Below, piece after piece: positions 8,606 to 17,494 of a DNA stretch of 64,000 nt. Location of the stretch: positions 3,224,001 through 3,288,000 of the forward strand of contig OY762444.1 of NCBI GenBank assembly GCA_963665735.1, written 5' to 3'. The translations under genes and the position numbers were made by a program. The notes under the pieces are model-generated. The model was not told where the DNA came from, searched no databases, and worked only from the letters and a program-made list of their open reading frames with translations. The DNA is from CATOSK01 sp963665735 (lineage in GTDB: Bacteria > Chloroflexota > Dehalococcoidia > Lucifugimonadales > UBA3495). The first letter of the stretch is position 1, and each line of letters begins with the position of its first letter.

Positions 8606-8641
8606 CCCACCCTAACCCTCCCCCTCGTAGGGGGAGGGGAT
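8606..8641. repeat. C/G-rich hairpin repeat (family C-rich)
   Basis: A hairpin with stem CCCTCCCCCT / AGGGGGAGGG at 8616-8638, preceded by CCACCCCCACCCTAA. The same block recurs at 50.63 kb, where a T-run makes it a good terminator. Here the plus-strand side has TTTCTT; it lies in the 165-bp gap between two minus-strand genes. Confidence 0.65.
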
Positions 8642-8656
8642 TTCTTACACACCATG

Positions 8657-9841
8657 TTAGAGGATTTCCAGGGTGGCGGCGTCCAGGCCGCAGACGATTT
8701 TGCCGATGGTTTCCAGGCAACGGTCGTTGGCCGGAGGCATCACCGGCCCGGCCAGCGAATCCCGGTGCCACCGTTCCAGGGGGCTGCTTTTCAGGATTCC
8801 CCCGCCGCCGGCCAGCCGCATTGCTTGGGCGGTGACGGAAGTTCCCAACTCGGCGGCGAAATACTTGGCCTGGTTGATGGCGGTCGTTGCAGTGGTCTTG
8901 TCCCCCGCAGTTTTTGCCCTGGCCGCATCCACCAGCAAAAGCCGGCCGGCCCGCAGTTGGGTAGCCATTTCCCCGATGCTCCGCTGGGTCAAGGGATGGT
9001 GGCTGACGGGTTCGGTGGCCGGCGCAACCACGCGACCCTTGGCGTATTCCACGATGTAATCGAAGGCGGCCTGGGCGATTCCCAGGTAAACGGCGGCGTA
9101 GCCCAAGGCGAAACCGGAGAAGTCGGCCTGGAATAACTGCCCCGGCTGGCCGATTACCTGCTCATGGGACACCTGGGCGTCGTAGCGGATGGTATGGCTG
9201 GTGGTGCCTCGCATTCCGGTGGCGTCCCAGGGCTGTTCCACCGCAATGCCGGAGCCGTTGCGGGGTATCAGCGCCGACAGCACGCCTTCATGGGCGGAAG
9301 TTGTGCCCTCCAACAGGCCGGAAACGAAATAGTAGTCGGCGGCGTCGCCCAGGGAGCAGAAATGCTTTAATCCCCGCACCCGGTAGCCGCCGGCGACGGG
9401 TTCAAACACCGTCCGCAGTACGAAACGGTCGCGAAAACTGGAATCCGGCTCGCTGGTGATGGAGGCGAATAACGCTCCCTTGTCCACCACTTCCGAGTAG
9501 TAGCGCCGCTTTTGTTCCTGGGTTGCCAGGGCCGGCAGGAAACCGCTCAGCACGTTGCAGTGCATATTGAAGGTCAACGCCGTGGCCGGGCAGCCCTTGG
9601 CTATCTCCAGCAACGCCAGGCTGTACGTCAACGGGTCGGCGGCCAACCCCCCGTACTCGGCGGGAATGGTCAAAGCCAGCAGCCCGGCTTCCCGCAAGTC
9701 GTGGTAGTTTTCTACGGGGAAAGTCGCCGTGGCGTCATAAGTCGCGGCCCGTTGGGAAAAGTTTTCCCTAGACAGTCGGGCCGCGGTCTCCACCAATCCG
9801 CTTTGTTGGCCGGACGTGGCGATTTCGTTGGTTGAAGTCAT
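8657..9841 (-). CDS. Acyl-CoA dehydrogenase family flavoprotein
   Basis: A 394-residue protein with the N-terminal helical domain (LREAGLLALTIPAEYGGL), a central beta domain and a C-terminal helical domain (AQAMRLAGGGGILKSSPLERWHRD), the usual ACAD order and length. Members oxidise acyl-CoA thioesters with FAD; this subtype resembles the more divergent group that also includes flavin monooxygenases such as DszC. The usual catalytic Glu position is not obvious, so dehydrogenase activity is not certain. No electron-transfer flavoprotein genes are nearby. Confidence 0.82.
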   Translation of the reverse strand: MTSTNEIATSGQQSGLVETAARLSRENFSQRAATYDATATFPVENYHDLREAGLLALTIPAEYGGLAADPLTYSLALLEIAKGCPATALTFNMHCNVLSGFLPALATQEQKRRYYSEVVDKGALFASITSEPDSSFRDRFVLRTVFEPVAGGYRVRGLKHFCSLGDAADYYFVSGLLEGTTSAHEGVLSALIPRNGSGIAVEQPWDATGMRGTTSHTIRYDAQVSHEQVIGQPGQLFQADFSGFALGYAAVYLGIAQAAFDYIVEYAKGRVVAPATEPVSHHPLTQRSIGEMATQLRAGRLLLVDAARAKTAGDKTTATTAINQAKYFAAELGTSVTAQAMRLAGGGGILKSSPLERWHRDSLAGPVMPPANDRCLETIGKIVCGLDAATLEIL

Positions 9842-10323
9842 AGGGCTTGCATCCCAAGTCGTGGTTGGGTTAGGTTATCCGCCGCAAAAATGTAAGTCAA
9901 CAAAGAGGGACTTGCCGGGTAGCGTTCCGTTTCAGGTGATTCATCGGTACGTCATACCGGCGCAGAGCCGGCCCCGTACCACGATACGGGGCCGGTATCC
10001 GGGAATCCTTGCCATTATGGGCGTTGTTTCATGCTTGGCTTTTCTGGATTCCGGCTTTCGCCGGAATGACGAGTTAGGGCCAGGGATTTCTCACCCCAAC
10101 TTCAGGCCACCTAACTTGGAAAGCAAGCCTCCTTGCCGGCCCGACAAGGACGGCCCGGCAGTGTTATAGTATCCGTTGCACCCATGCCAAACCGACTCAT
10201 TTATTCCAGCTATTCCAGCCCCACCCCTGGCCTGTTTCCCATAGGCCCCGCGCCGGCGTTTTCACCCCAACGCTTCCGCCCGCAAGGGATACCATCCGCC
10301 GCCGGCGTTGCCGGGAAAGACGT
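9842..10323. other. Intergenic region between divergent genes, with family A repeat
   Basis: A 482-bp gap between a minus-strand dehydrogenase and a plus-strand MFS gene. It holds the family A composite repeat at about 9948-10072: TACCGGCGCAGAGCCGG with an inserted palindrome CCCCGTACCACGATACGGGG, the conserved spacer, and TTCCGGCTTTCGCCGGAA. Beyond the repeat I see no gene and no clear promoter. Confidence 0.7.
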
Positions 10324-11805
10324 ATGCGCGAAGCCCTAGCCCGCAGTCCACGCCGCAAGTGGTGGGTCTTCGCCACCATCGGCGTCGGCATCTTCTTTTC
10401 GGTGGTGGACCACGGCAGCGTTCAGATTGCCCTGCCCAACATCGAAGCCTATTTCGATTCCGACTTGCCCACGGTGCAGTGGGTGGTTGTTGCCTATGCT
10501 CTGGCAATCAGCGTCCTGCTGCTGCCGATGGGACGGCTGGGCGACTTGTGGGGCCGAAAGCGCGTCTATGTGGCCGGCATGGTCATATACGTCCTGTCGG
10601 CGCTGCTGTCCGGCATGGCTTGGGACATGACTACCCTCATCGCGGCGCGGGTGTTCCAGGGAATCGGTTCGGCCATGATGCAGGGCATCGCTATGGCGAT
10701 GATAATTTCGGCTTTTCCGGCCAACGAGCGGGGCAAGGCCCTCGGTTCCAACATGAGCGTCGTCGGCAGCGGGGCCATCGCCGGCCCGGCCCTGGGCGGG
10801 TTGCTGGTCAGCGCCTTGGGCTGGCGGTGGGTGTTTTTCGTTAACGTGCCGGTGGGAATCATAATCATCATTGCGTCCATGATTGTCCTGGACGGCGGGT
10901 GTCCTGCGGCAGAGACCGAGGACGGCGCCCGGCAGCGGTTCGACTGGCTGGGAGCGGCGTTGTCCGGCGCGGTCTTGCTGCTGTTCCTGTTGGTGGTGGG
11001 CAACGGCAACCGGCTGGGGTGGAGTTCCTACGCCATAGTGATTGGAGCAGTAGCTTTTGTGGCCCTAGCGGTGGCCTTCGTTTGGTGGGAATTGCGGTTC
11101 AGTTCCCCCATGCTGGACTTGCGGCTGTTCCGGCGCAAGCTGGTGGCGATGGGAGTGGCGGCCGGCTGGATGTCATTTTTCGGTATGTCGGCCACCCGGT
11201 TCATGGTACCGTTTTACCTGCAAAGGGTCTTGGACTTAACCCCGCGGGAGGTGGGCTTGCTGCTGATTCCGGCGGCGGTGTGCATGATTGTTGTCGGCCC
11301 CATCAGCGGCCGGCTGTCCGACAAATTCGGCTGGCGATTCCTGACAGTGGGCGGGTTGGCGATGTCAGCCAGCGCGTCTTTCGTGCTGGCCAGCAGCCTG
11401 GCGGAACAATCGCCGGTGATTTTGATAGTGGCAATGCTGATGTTCCAGAGTACGGGCTTGGGATTCTTTAATTCGCCCAACAACAGCTCGATATTCAGCG
11501 GGGTGGAGCGTTCCAGCTACGGGGTGGTGTCGGCGTTGACCCAGCTAATCCGCAACTCCGCCAACGTGGTCAGCATCGCCCTGGCTACCACTGTGGTTGT
11601 CACCGTCATGGGAATGCGGGGCGTGGAACCCAGCCTGGACGCGGTTTCCCCCGCCGTAGCGGATGCCTTCGTGGCCGGATTGAGGATAGCCTTCGTGGTT
11701 TTGGGCAGCGTTACCACGGCGGGAATGATAATCGCGCTGCTGCGGGGAGAGCGGAAACCGGCCCCAACCGCCGCCGCAGAACCGGCGGGCGTCGCGTCGG
11801 GTTAG
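10324..11805 (+). CDS. MFS transporter, DHA2 (14-helix) drug:proton antiporter type
   Basis: A 493-residue integral membrane exporter. About 14 hydrophobic segments are visible. The MFS loop 2-3 motif appears as GRLGDLWGRKRVY, and motif C-like sequence is present in GSGAIAGPALGGLL around helix 5, as expected for antiporters. DHA2 relatives include EmrB and QacA. No EmrA-like adaptor or TetR regulator adjoins it, so the substrate cannot be inferred. The start ATG at 10324 follows GGGAAAG. The C-terminus is Ala/Pro-rich and cytoplasmic. Confidence 0.9.
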   Translation: MREALARSPRRKWWVFATIGVGIFFSVVDHGSVQIALPNIEAYFDSDLPTVQWVVVAYALAISVLLLPMGRLGDLWGRKRVYVAGMVIYVLSALLSGMAWDMTTLIAARVFQGIGSAMMQGIAMAMIISAFPANERGKALGSNMSVVGSGAIAGPALGGLLVSALGWRWVFFVNVPVGIIIIIASMIVLDGGCPAAETEDGARQRFDWLGAALSGAVLLLFLLVVGNGNRLGWSSYAIVIGAVAFVALAVAFVWWELRFSSPMLDLRLFRRKLVAMGVAAGWMSFFGMSATRFMVPFYLQRVLDLTPREVGLLLIPAAVCMIVVGPISGRLSDKFGWRFLTVGGLAMSASASFVLASSLAEQSPVILIVAMLMFQSTGLGFFNSPNNSSIFSGVERSSYGVVSALTQLIRNSANVVSIALATTVVVTVMGMRGVEPSLDAVSPAVADAFVAGLRIAFVVLGSVTTAGMIIALLRGERKPAPTAAAEPAGVASG

Positions 11806-11847
11806 GTTAGGGTTGGAGGATTGAGGCAGTTTGCCCCGGCCATCGGG

Positions 11848-12156
11848 TCAGTTTAAGAAGGTAAAGAAAGCGATGATGGCGGCGGTGGCAACCCCCACGG
11901 TGGCAATCGTCCAAGTAACCAGGCGAATTTGCATCCGGTTTAATTTTTCGTCGAATTGGGCCTGGAGTCTGCTTATCCGGTCATCGAATTGGGTCTGGAG
12001 TCTGCTCATCCGGTCATCGAATTGAGCTTGGAGGTTACCCATCCGTTCATCGAATTGGGCCTGCATCTGCATTTGGAATTGAAAGAGGTCGGCCTTGGTG
12101 GAGAGGTGTTCGTAACCGCCTTCAAGGTAGCTGAGGCGTTCTTCAGTGGAAGCCAT
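11848..12156 (-). CDS. Tail-anchored coiled-coil membrane protein, copy 1
   Basis: A 102-residue protein beginning MASTEERLSYLEGGYEHL; this ATG has GAAAGGAG upstream. The middle has four near-identical 11-residue repeats of the form LQAQFDERMSR, which predict a long hendecad coiled coil, followed by one C-terminal transmembrane segment (TWTIATVGVATAAIIAFF) and a two-residue tail. The topology resembles bacterial DUF1640/CCDC90-like proteins. It is a paralogue of the neighbour at 12345-12620; gene and flanks were duplicated together. Function unknown. Confidence 0.75.
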   Translation of the reverse strand: MASTEERLSYLEGGYEHLSTKADLFQFQMQMQAQFDERMGNLQAQFDDRMSRLQTQFDDRISRLQAQFDEKLNRMQIRLVTWTIATVGVATAAIIAFFTFLN

Positions 12157-12344
12157 TTGTTCGCTCCTTTCGTCAACCGACGGGCTGTCCATAGGGAACA
12201 GGATGCGTGTCTTGGATTGGGAGGCCCTGGGTAGTAGCAAGCGTAAGGGGAATATCCAGCGTAGTCAATCAGAATCTGTCATAACCGGGATAACGGCGGG
12301 ATGGGGGAGTTAAAGGATACGAGCCGTTTGCCCCGGTCACCGGG

Positions 12345-12620
12345 TCAGTTGAGTAACTGAAATGCGCCGATGATGACGGCGGCGGCAACCCCCACGGTGG
12401 CAATTGTCCAAGTGATCAGGCGCATTTGCATCCGGTTTAATCTTTCGTCGAATTGGGCTTGCAGGCTGCTTATCCGTTCATCGAATTGAGCTTGGAGGTT
12501 GCTCATCCGTTCATCGAACTGGGCCTGCATCTGCATTTGGAATTGAAAGAGGTCGGCTTTGGTAGAGAGATGTTCGTAACCGCCTTCGAGGTAACTGAGG
12601 CGTTCTTCGGTGGTGGCCAT
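12345..12620 (-). CDS. Tail-anchored coiled-coil membrane protein, copy 2
   Basis: A 91-residue paralogue of the preceding protein, identical over most of the N-terminus (TEERLSYLEGGYEHLSTKAD), with three 11-residue LQAQFDER repeats rather than four, then a similar transmembrane helix (TWTIATVGVAAAVIIGAF). The start is fixed by GAAAGGAG before MATTEERL. The upstream about 130 bp also matches copy 1 (GGATGCGTGT, GGGAGGCCCTGGGTAG, AAGCGTAAGGGGAATATCC). The unit is therefore a tandem segmental duplication carrying its own promoter region. Confidence 0.75.
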   Translation of the reverse strand: MATTEERLSYLEGGYEHLSTKADLFQFQMQMQAQFDERMSNLQAQFDERISSLQAQFDERLNRMQMRLITWTIATVGVAAAVIIGAFQLLN

Positions 12621-12851
12621 AGATTCGCTCCTTTCGTGAACCGACTGGCTACCAACAGGGGACAGGATGCGTGTATTGCATTGGGAGGCCCTGGGTAGCA
12701 GCAAGCGTAAGGGGAATATCCAGCGTAGTCAATCGGAATCTGTCATAACCTGGGTAACGGCGGAATTGCTGGACTGACCGGCAACCCCAACCCTTGCCGG
12801 GGCAATGCGCCTTAACGTAGAATCGGCTGGTAAACTAATGAGAGGCCAATA

Positions 12852-13214
12852 ATGACCACCGGGGAAACCCTGTCCGAAAGGCACGAAAGGATAGCCAACG
12901 ACATGGTTGTCCAAGCCGAGGCGGAACTGGCCGCCGGCGATACTCTCCAAGCGGCGGAGAAAATGTGGGGTGCCGCCAGCCACGCCCTCAAGTCATATTG
13001 TGCTCGAGAAGGGTTGCGCCATGCCAAGTACAGCCACCGACGCTTTGCCGTCCGGCGGTTGGCCGAGGAAAGAGATGACCCGACCATCTGGCACGTTTTC
13101 GTGGCGGCGGAAGCCTGTCATGCTCATTTCTACAACGATTCATTAGAGGACGAAACCCTGGAGGATAGTATCCACATAATCCGCGAACTGTTGGAAAAAA
13201 TTCTAGCCAAGTGA
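12852..13214 (+). CDS. PaREP1/HEPN-like small protein
   Basis: A 120-residue all-helical protein. The segment AELAAGDTLQAAEKMWGAASHALKSYC at residues about 22-48 (two helices) matches the PaREP1-like pattern 'GD..QAAEK.WGAA', which belongs to the HEPN-type helical superfamily. Such proteins are often paired with nucleotidyltransferases or found singly in archaea and Chloroflexota; their role is unknown. No MNT partner is adjacent. It ends 28 bases before the molybdenum hydroxylase gene and may share its transcript. Confidence 0.6.
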   Translation: MTTGETLSERHERIANDMVVQAEAELAAGDTLQAAEKMWGAASHALKSYCAREGLRHAKYSHRRFAVRRLAEERDDPTIWHVFVAAEACHAHFYNDSLEDETLEDSIHIIRELLEKILAK

Positions 13215-13242
13215 CCGGCAAACTCGATTAGGGAGGATGCGA

Positions 13243-15561
13243 ATGCTGGACTACAAGCCCAACATGGTGATTTCAACCCAGGACTACAAGGTGGTAGGCA
13301 CCCGCCCGGTGCGCCACGACGGCCCCGACAAGGTGATGGGCCGGGCGCGCTATGCCGCCGACATCCACTTGCCGGGGATGCTGCACGGGAAAATCCTGCG
13401 CAGTCCCCACGCCCACGCCCGCATCCGCAGTATTGACCCCAGCCGCGCCCTGGCCCTGCCCGGCGTTGAAGCGGTGGTAACTGCCGCCGACTTGCCGGAC
13501 ATCTCCCCGGAAATCGCCGACCAGGACGAAGGCGCCGCCGTCAACTACGGCTTTTACAGCCGCAACGTGCTGGCCCGGGAAAAGGCCCTTTACCGGGGTC
13601 ACGCAGTGGCCGCCGTCGCCGCCGCCAGTCCCCACCTGGCGGAGCAGGCGTTGGAACTCATTGACGTTGATTACGAAGTCCTGCCCCCGGTGCTGGACGC
13701 CGACGCTGCCATGAAGGACGACGCCCCAGCCCTCCACGAAAGGCTGGTCACGCTGGCCAACCCGGCGCAACGGGCCGGCGGCTGGGGCGACCCGGAAAAA
13801 GCCACCAACGTATCCAACCATTTCGAGTTTCGCCTCGGCGACCCGGAGCAAGGTTTCAGCGAAGCCGACGTTATCGTTGAACAGGAATTTCACACCAAGG
13901 CTGTGCATCAGGGGTACATCGAACCCCACTCGGCCACCGCCCAATGGAACACCGACGACACCGTGACCATCTGGGCCAGCAGCCAGGGCCATTTCGCCCT
14001 CCGCGACCACACTGCCCGCATCCTGGGGGTCAACGTCTCCCGCGTCAAGGTCATCCCCATGGAAATCGGCGGCGGCTTTGGCGGCAAGGGGCAGGGTGGC
14101 TGCTATTTGGAGCCGGTGGTGGCCGCTCTCTCCCGCAAGGTTGGGCGGGCCGTCAAAATCGCCATGAACCGGGTCGAAGTATTCATGGGCACCGGCCCCA
14201 CGTCGGGCACTCACATCCGGGTCAAGCTGGGGGCCACCAACGACGGCAAGCTGACCGCCGCCGATTGCACCCTGATTTACGAAGCCGGGGCTTTCCCAGG
14301 TTCGCCGGTGCCTTCCGGCTGCCGCACCATGCTGGCCCCCTATGAAATACCCAATTCCTTCATCGAGGGCTACGACGTTCTAACCAACGTCCAGAAATCG
14401 GCGGCCTACCGCGCCCCCGGTTCCCCGGCGGCGTCCTTCGCCGCCGAGCAGGTCATTGATGAACTGGCCTCCAGGCTGGGCATTGACCCGGTGGAGTTCC
14501 GGCTGATTAACGCCGCCAAGGAAGGCAGCCGCCAACCCACCGGCCCCACCTTCCGCCGTATCGGATTCGTGGAAATCCTGCAAGCCGCCCAGCAGCATCC
14601 CCACCTGGCAACACCCCTGGAAGGCCCATACCGGGGTAGGGGCGTAGCTGCCGGGGCCTGGTTCAACGGCACTGGCCCGGCCAGCGCGGTCGCCAGCGTC
14701 ACCCCCGACGGAACCGTCACCCTGGTGGAAGGCTCGCCGGACATCGGGGGCAGCCGCGCCGCCATGGCCATGCACATCGCCGAAGTCCTGGGGATTCCGG
14801 CGGAGTCGGTCAAGCCCTCCATCGCCGACACCGATTCCATCGGTTACAGTTCCGGCGCTGGCGGCAGCGGCGTCACCTTCAAGATGGGAACCGCCGTTTA
14901 CCAGGCCGCCGAGGACATCCGCCGTCAGCTAATCGAGCGGGCCGCCAAAATCTGGGATGTGGCCGTGGAAGACGTGGATTATCAGGACGGCGTTCTGCGC
15001 CACAAGTCCGACCCGGAGTTGAGCCTTACCTTCCAGCAGATAGCCCGCCGCTTGAACGGCACCGGCGGCCCGGTGGTGGGACGCGCCACCTCCAACCCCG
15101 GCGGCGTGGGCAACGCCTTCGGGCTGCACGTCGTTGATGTGGAGGTTGACCCCGATACCGGCAAGGTGGAAATCCTGCGCTACACCGCCTTGCAGGACTG
15201 CGGGAAGGCCATCCATCCCAGCTACGTTGAAGGCCAGATTCAGGGCGGCGCGGTCCAGGGCATCGGCTGGGCGCTCAACGAAGAGTACTACTACGCTCCC
15301 GACGGCAACATGGTCAACTCCAGTTTCCTGGACTACCGGATGCCCATCAGCCTGGACCTGCCCATGATTGACACCGTAATTGTCGAGGTCTCCAATCCGG
15401 GGCATCCCCTGGGAGTCCGGGGCGTCGGCGAAGTGTCTCTGGTGCCGCCAATGGCGGCGGTAGCCAACGCCATCAACGCCGCGCTAGGCGTCAGGATGGA
15501 CAGTCTGCCCATGAACCCCGGCGCCGTCCTGGAAGCCCTGTGGGAAAAGGCCCCGGCTTAG
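13243..15561 (+). CDS. Xanthine dehydrogenase/aldehyde oxidase family molybdopterin-binding subunit
   Basis: A 772-residue large subunit of a molybdenum hydroxylase, which inserts water oxygen into C-H bonds of purines, aldehydes or CO-type substrates. The domain order is normal: N-terminal a/b hammerhead (RYAADIHLPGMLHGKILRS), the molybdopterin-binding IGGGFGGKG, AYRAPGSP, and the C-terminal GVGEVSLVPP containing the expected catalytic Glu. ATG 13243 is chosen over 13237 because GGGAGG lies 6 bases before it. The FeS small subunit and FAD subunit that normally accompany it are absent, so partners must be elsewhere. A strong terminator follows. Confidence 0.88.
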   Translation: MLDYKPNMVISTQDYKVVGTRPVRHDGPDKVMGRARYAADIHLPGMLHGKILRSPHAHARIRSIDPSRALALPGVEAVVTAADLPDISPEIADQDEGAAVNYGFYSRNVLAREKALYRGHAVAAVAAASPHLAEQALELIDVDYEVLPPVLDADAAMKDDAPALHERLVTLANPAQRAGGWGDPEKATNVSNHFEFRLGDPEQGFSEADVIVEQEFHTKAVHQGYIEPHSATAQWNTDDTVTIWASSQGHFALRDHTARILGVNVSRVKVIPMEIGGGFGGKGQGGCYLEPVVAALSRKVGRAVKIAMNRVEVFMGTGPTSGTHIRVKLGATNDGKLTAADCTLIYEAGAFPGSPVPSGCRTMLAPYEIPNSFIEGYDVLTNVQKSAAYRAPGSPAASFAAEQVIDELASRLGIDPVEFRLINAAKEGSRQPTGPTFRRIGFVEILQAAQQHPHLATPLEGPYRGRGVAAGAWFNGTGPASAVASVTPDGTVTLVEGSPDIGGSRAAMAMHIAEVLGIPAESVKPSIADTDSIGYSSGAGGSGVTFKMGTAVYQAAEDIRRQLIERAAKIWDVAVEDVDYQDGVLRHKSDPELSLTFQQIARRLNGTGGPVVGRATSNPGGVGNAFGLHVVDVEVDPDTGKVEILRYTALQDCGKAIHPSYVEGQIQGGAVQGIGWALNEEYYYAPDGNMVNSSFLDYRMPISLDLPMIDTVIVEVSNPGHPLGVRGVGEVSLVPPMAAVANAINAALGVRMDSLPMNPGAVLEALWEKAPA

Positions 15562-15592
15562 GCTGGCGAAGAACCGATGTACCGGAATCAAG

Positions 15593-15624
15593 ACGGGGGT
15601 GCGGCACGCCGTACCCCCGTCTTT
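15593..15624 (+). terminator. Rho-independent terminator after molybdenum hydroxylase gene
   Basis: Stem ACGGGGGTGCGGC / GCCGTACCCCCGT, 13 bp with one G-U wobble and a tiny loop, followed by CTTT. It lies 32 bp past the stop codon. Confidence 0.7.
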
Positions 15625-15644
15625 CCAAGGCAAGCAGGTTAAAG

Positions 15645-15878
15645 ATGACCCTTCAGGTTAGGTATGACCCGGAAGTTGACATTCTGACCGTCTGGAACGG
15701 GCAACAAATCGCAACGTCTTCCACCGTCGAAGACAGTGAAAGCCTGATTGTTGATTTTGGCGCTGAGGATGGTTCCGACGTGGTGGGCTTCGAGTTGCTA
15801 GGCGCGGCCAAACTGTTGGCTCCGTTCTTTGCTGCTGTTCAACGTCAACCTTCAACCGATGACCCTCCATCAACCTGA
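15645..15878 (+). CDS. DUF2283 family protein
   Basis: A 77-residue protein beginning MTLQVRYDPEVDILTVW and containing DSESLIVDFG and DVVGFELLGAAKLL, the characteristic DUF2283 beta-sheet pattern ('Y......D.L.i....', 'G..vvGieil.as'). Such small proteins are frequent near toxin-antitoxin or unknown genes; no function is established. Its 3' end overlaps the likely start of the flavoprotein gene. Confidence 0.75.
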   Translation: MTLQVRYDPEVDILTVWNGQQIATSSTVEDSESLIVDFGAEDGSDVVGFELLGAAKLLAPFFAAVQRQPSTDDPPST

Positions 15879-17490
15879 CCCCAACGCCGATGTAGTCGTA
15901 GTTGGCGGCGGCCCGGCTGGCAGTACCGCCGCCGCCATGCTGTCCCGCCGGGGTTTCCGCGTCTTGCTGCTGGAACGGGAACGATTCCCCCGTCCCCACG
16001 TTGGAGAGTCCCTGCTGCCGGCCAGTATGCCCGTCCTGGAAGACCTAGGCGTACTCCCGGCGGTGGAGTCCGCCGGATTCCCCCGCAAGTGGGGCGCAAC
16101 GATGGTCTGGGGCAAAGACCCCGACCCCTGGAGTTGGCGTTTCCAGGAAACCAACCGCCGCTATCCCCACGCCTACCAGGTATGGCGTTCCGAGTTTGAC
16201 CGGATTCTGCTGGACAACGCCCGAGCTTGCGGCGTGGAAGTCCGGGAAGGCTGCCACGTTGCCGAAGTCGTGTTTGACGGCAAGCGGGCCGTCGGCGTCC
16301 GCTGCCAGGACGATGCCGGCCGAGTTGGGGCGGTGGAATCCGGTTTCGTCGTGGACGCCAGCGGCCAGGGCGGTCTGCTGGCCCGGCAATTGGGTTTGCG
16401 GCAGTGGGACTCTTTCTTCCGCAACCTGGCCGTTTATGGTTACTACTCCGGCGGAAAGCGTCTGCCGTCTCCTGACGAAAACAATATCTTCATCGAAGCC
16501 TACCGTCACGGCTGGCTGTGGAACATCCCGCTACGGGGCGGTTGGGCCAGCGTCGGCGCCGTGGTGGACAGTCTGGCGGCCCAGGAAGAAATCCGCGTCC
16601 AGGGGCCGGCGGCGTTTCTGCAAAACCAGGTGGCCCAGGCCCCGCGCATGGCGGAACTGCTGACCCCGGCGCAATTGCGGGAAACTCCCACCGTGGTCAA
16701 GGACTGGTCTTTCGTCTGCCGGCCAATGGTGGGCAACGGGTACATCCTGGCCGGCGACGCCGCTTGTTTCGTTGACCCCCTGTTTTCGTCGGGGGTACAT
16801 CTGGCGTTGATGTCGGGGACTTTGGCGGCGGCTTACGTCACCGCCACAACCCGCGATGCGGACTTGGGACAAGCCGCCGGCGAAGTCTATGAAAAGCTGT
16901 ACCTGAAAGAGTATTCCCACTTCCGGGAATTAGCCAAGCTGTTCTATTCCAGCAACCGCACTGCCGACTCTTACTTCTGGGAAGCCCGCCGTCTGGCGTC
17001 CGGCGACGAATCCCTGTCGCCCCGCAACGCTTTTATCCAAACGGTAGCCGGGCAGCCGCCCCGTGGCTACGAGCGGGCCGTGCTGGGCCGGGGCGAACTT
17101 CCCCCCGACTTTTACCACAGCGTCGCCCAGGTCGAGGGGGAACGGAAACTGCGGCGGGATAGATGGGCCACTGGCCGGGAACGGCTACCCGGTTCCACCC
17201 CTCGGCTGGCTGCCCAAGCCGGACTGGAACGCCGTCCGGTGTTTTCGGACGGCGAATTTCAATGGGGCTACGCGCTGACCACGCCCGACCACCCGGAGGG
17301 AATCGAATGCAGCGAGTTGGTGGCGGTGGCCCTGTCCCGCATGGATGGCACGGCCACCGTGGGCCAGGTTATAGCCACGTTGCAGCAAGGCAGCAACCCG
17401 TCCCAACAGACCTGGATTGAGGAAAACCTGCTTTCCGCCCTGGAAATCCTCTACGTTGACGGGGCCATTGCTGAGTTGAGAGGAATTTGA
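15859..17490 (+). CDS. Flavin-dependent halogenase-like FAD oxidoreductase
   Basis: A 543-residue flavoprotein. The Rossmann FAD motif VVGGGPAGS lies at about residues 14-22. VGESLLP and a lysine in GFPRKWGA (about residue 77, where halogenases carry the catalytic Lys) follow, then GWLWNIP at about 218-224, which fits the GWxWxIP halogenase signature. The second FAD motif NGYILAGDAACFVDP is present. A C-terminal extension of about 100 residues resembles a PqqD-like winged domain (ELVAVALSRMDGTATVGQVI). Most similar in pattern to PrnC/PltA-type enzymes that chlorinate carrier-bound or phenolic substrates. It may start instead at 15829. The reaction is inferred from motifs only. Confidence 0.7.
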   Translation: MTLHQPDPNADVVVVGGGPAGSTAAAMLSRRGFRVLLLERERFPRPHVGESLLPASMPVLEDLGVLPAVESAGFPRKWGATMVWGKDPDPWSWRFQETNRRYPHAYQVWRSEFDRILLDNARACGVEVREGCHVAEVVFDGKRAVGVRCQDDAGRVGAVESGFVVDASGQGGLLARQLGLRQWDSFFRNLAVYGYYSGGKRLPSPDENNIFIEAYRHGWLWNIPLRGGWASVGAVVDSLAAQEEIRVQGPAAFLQNQVAQAPRMAELLTPAQLRETPTVVKDWSFVCRPMVGNGYILAGDAACFVDPLFSSGVHLALMSGTLAAAYVTATTRDADLGQAAGEVYEKLYLKEYSHFRELAKLFYSSNRTADSYFWEARRLASGDESLSPRNAFIQTVAGQPPRGYERAVLGRGELPPDFYHSVAQVEGERKLRRDRWATGRERLPGSTPRLAAQAGLERRPVFSDGEFQWGYALTTPDHPEGIECSELVAVALSRMDGTATVGQVIATLQQGSNPSQQTWIEENLLSALEILYVDGAIAELRGI

Positions 17491-17494
17491 ACGT

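Noticed and set aside
10132..10160. A possible promoter for the MFS gene (TTGCCG ... TTATAG)
   Set aside because: Spacing between boxes is far from 16-18 bases.
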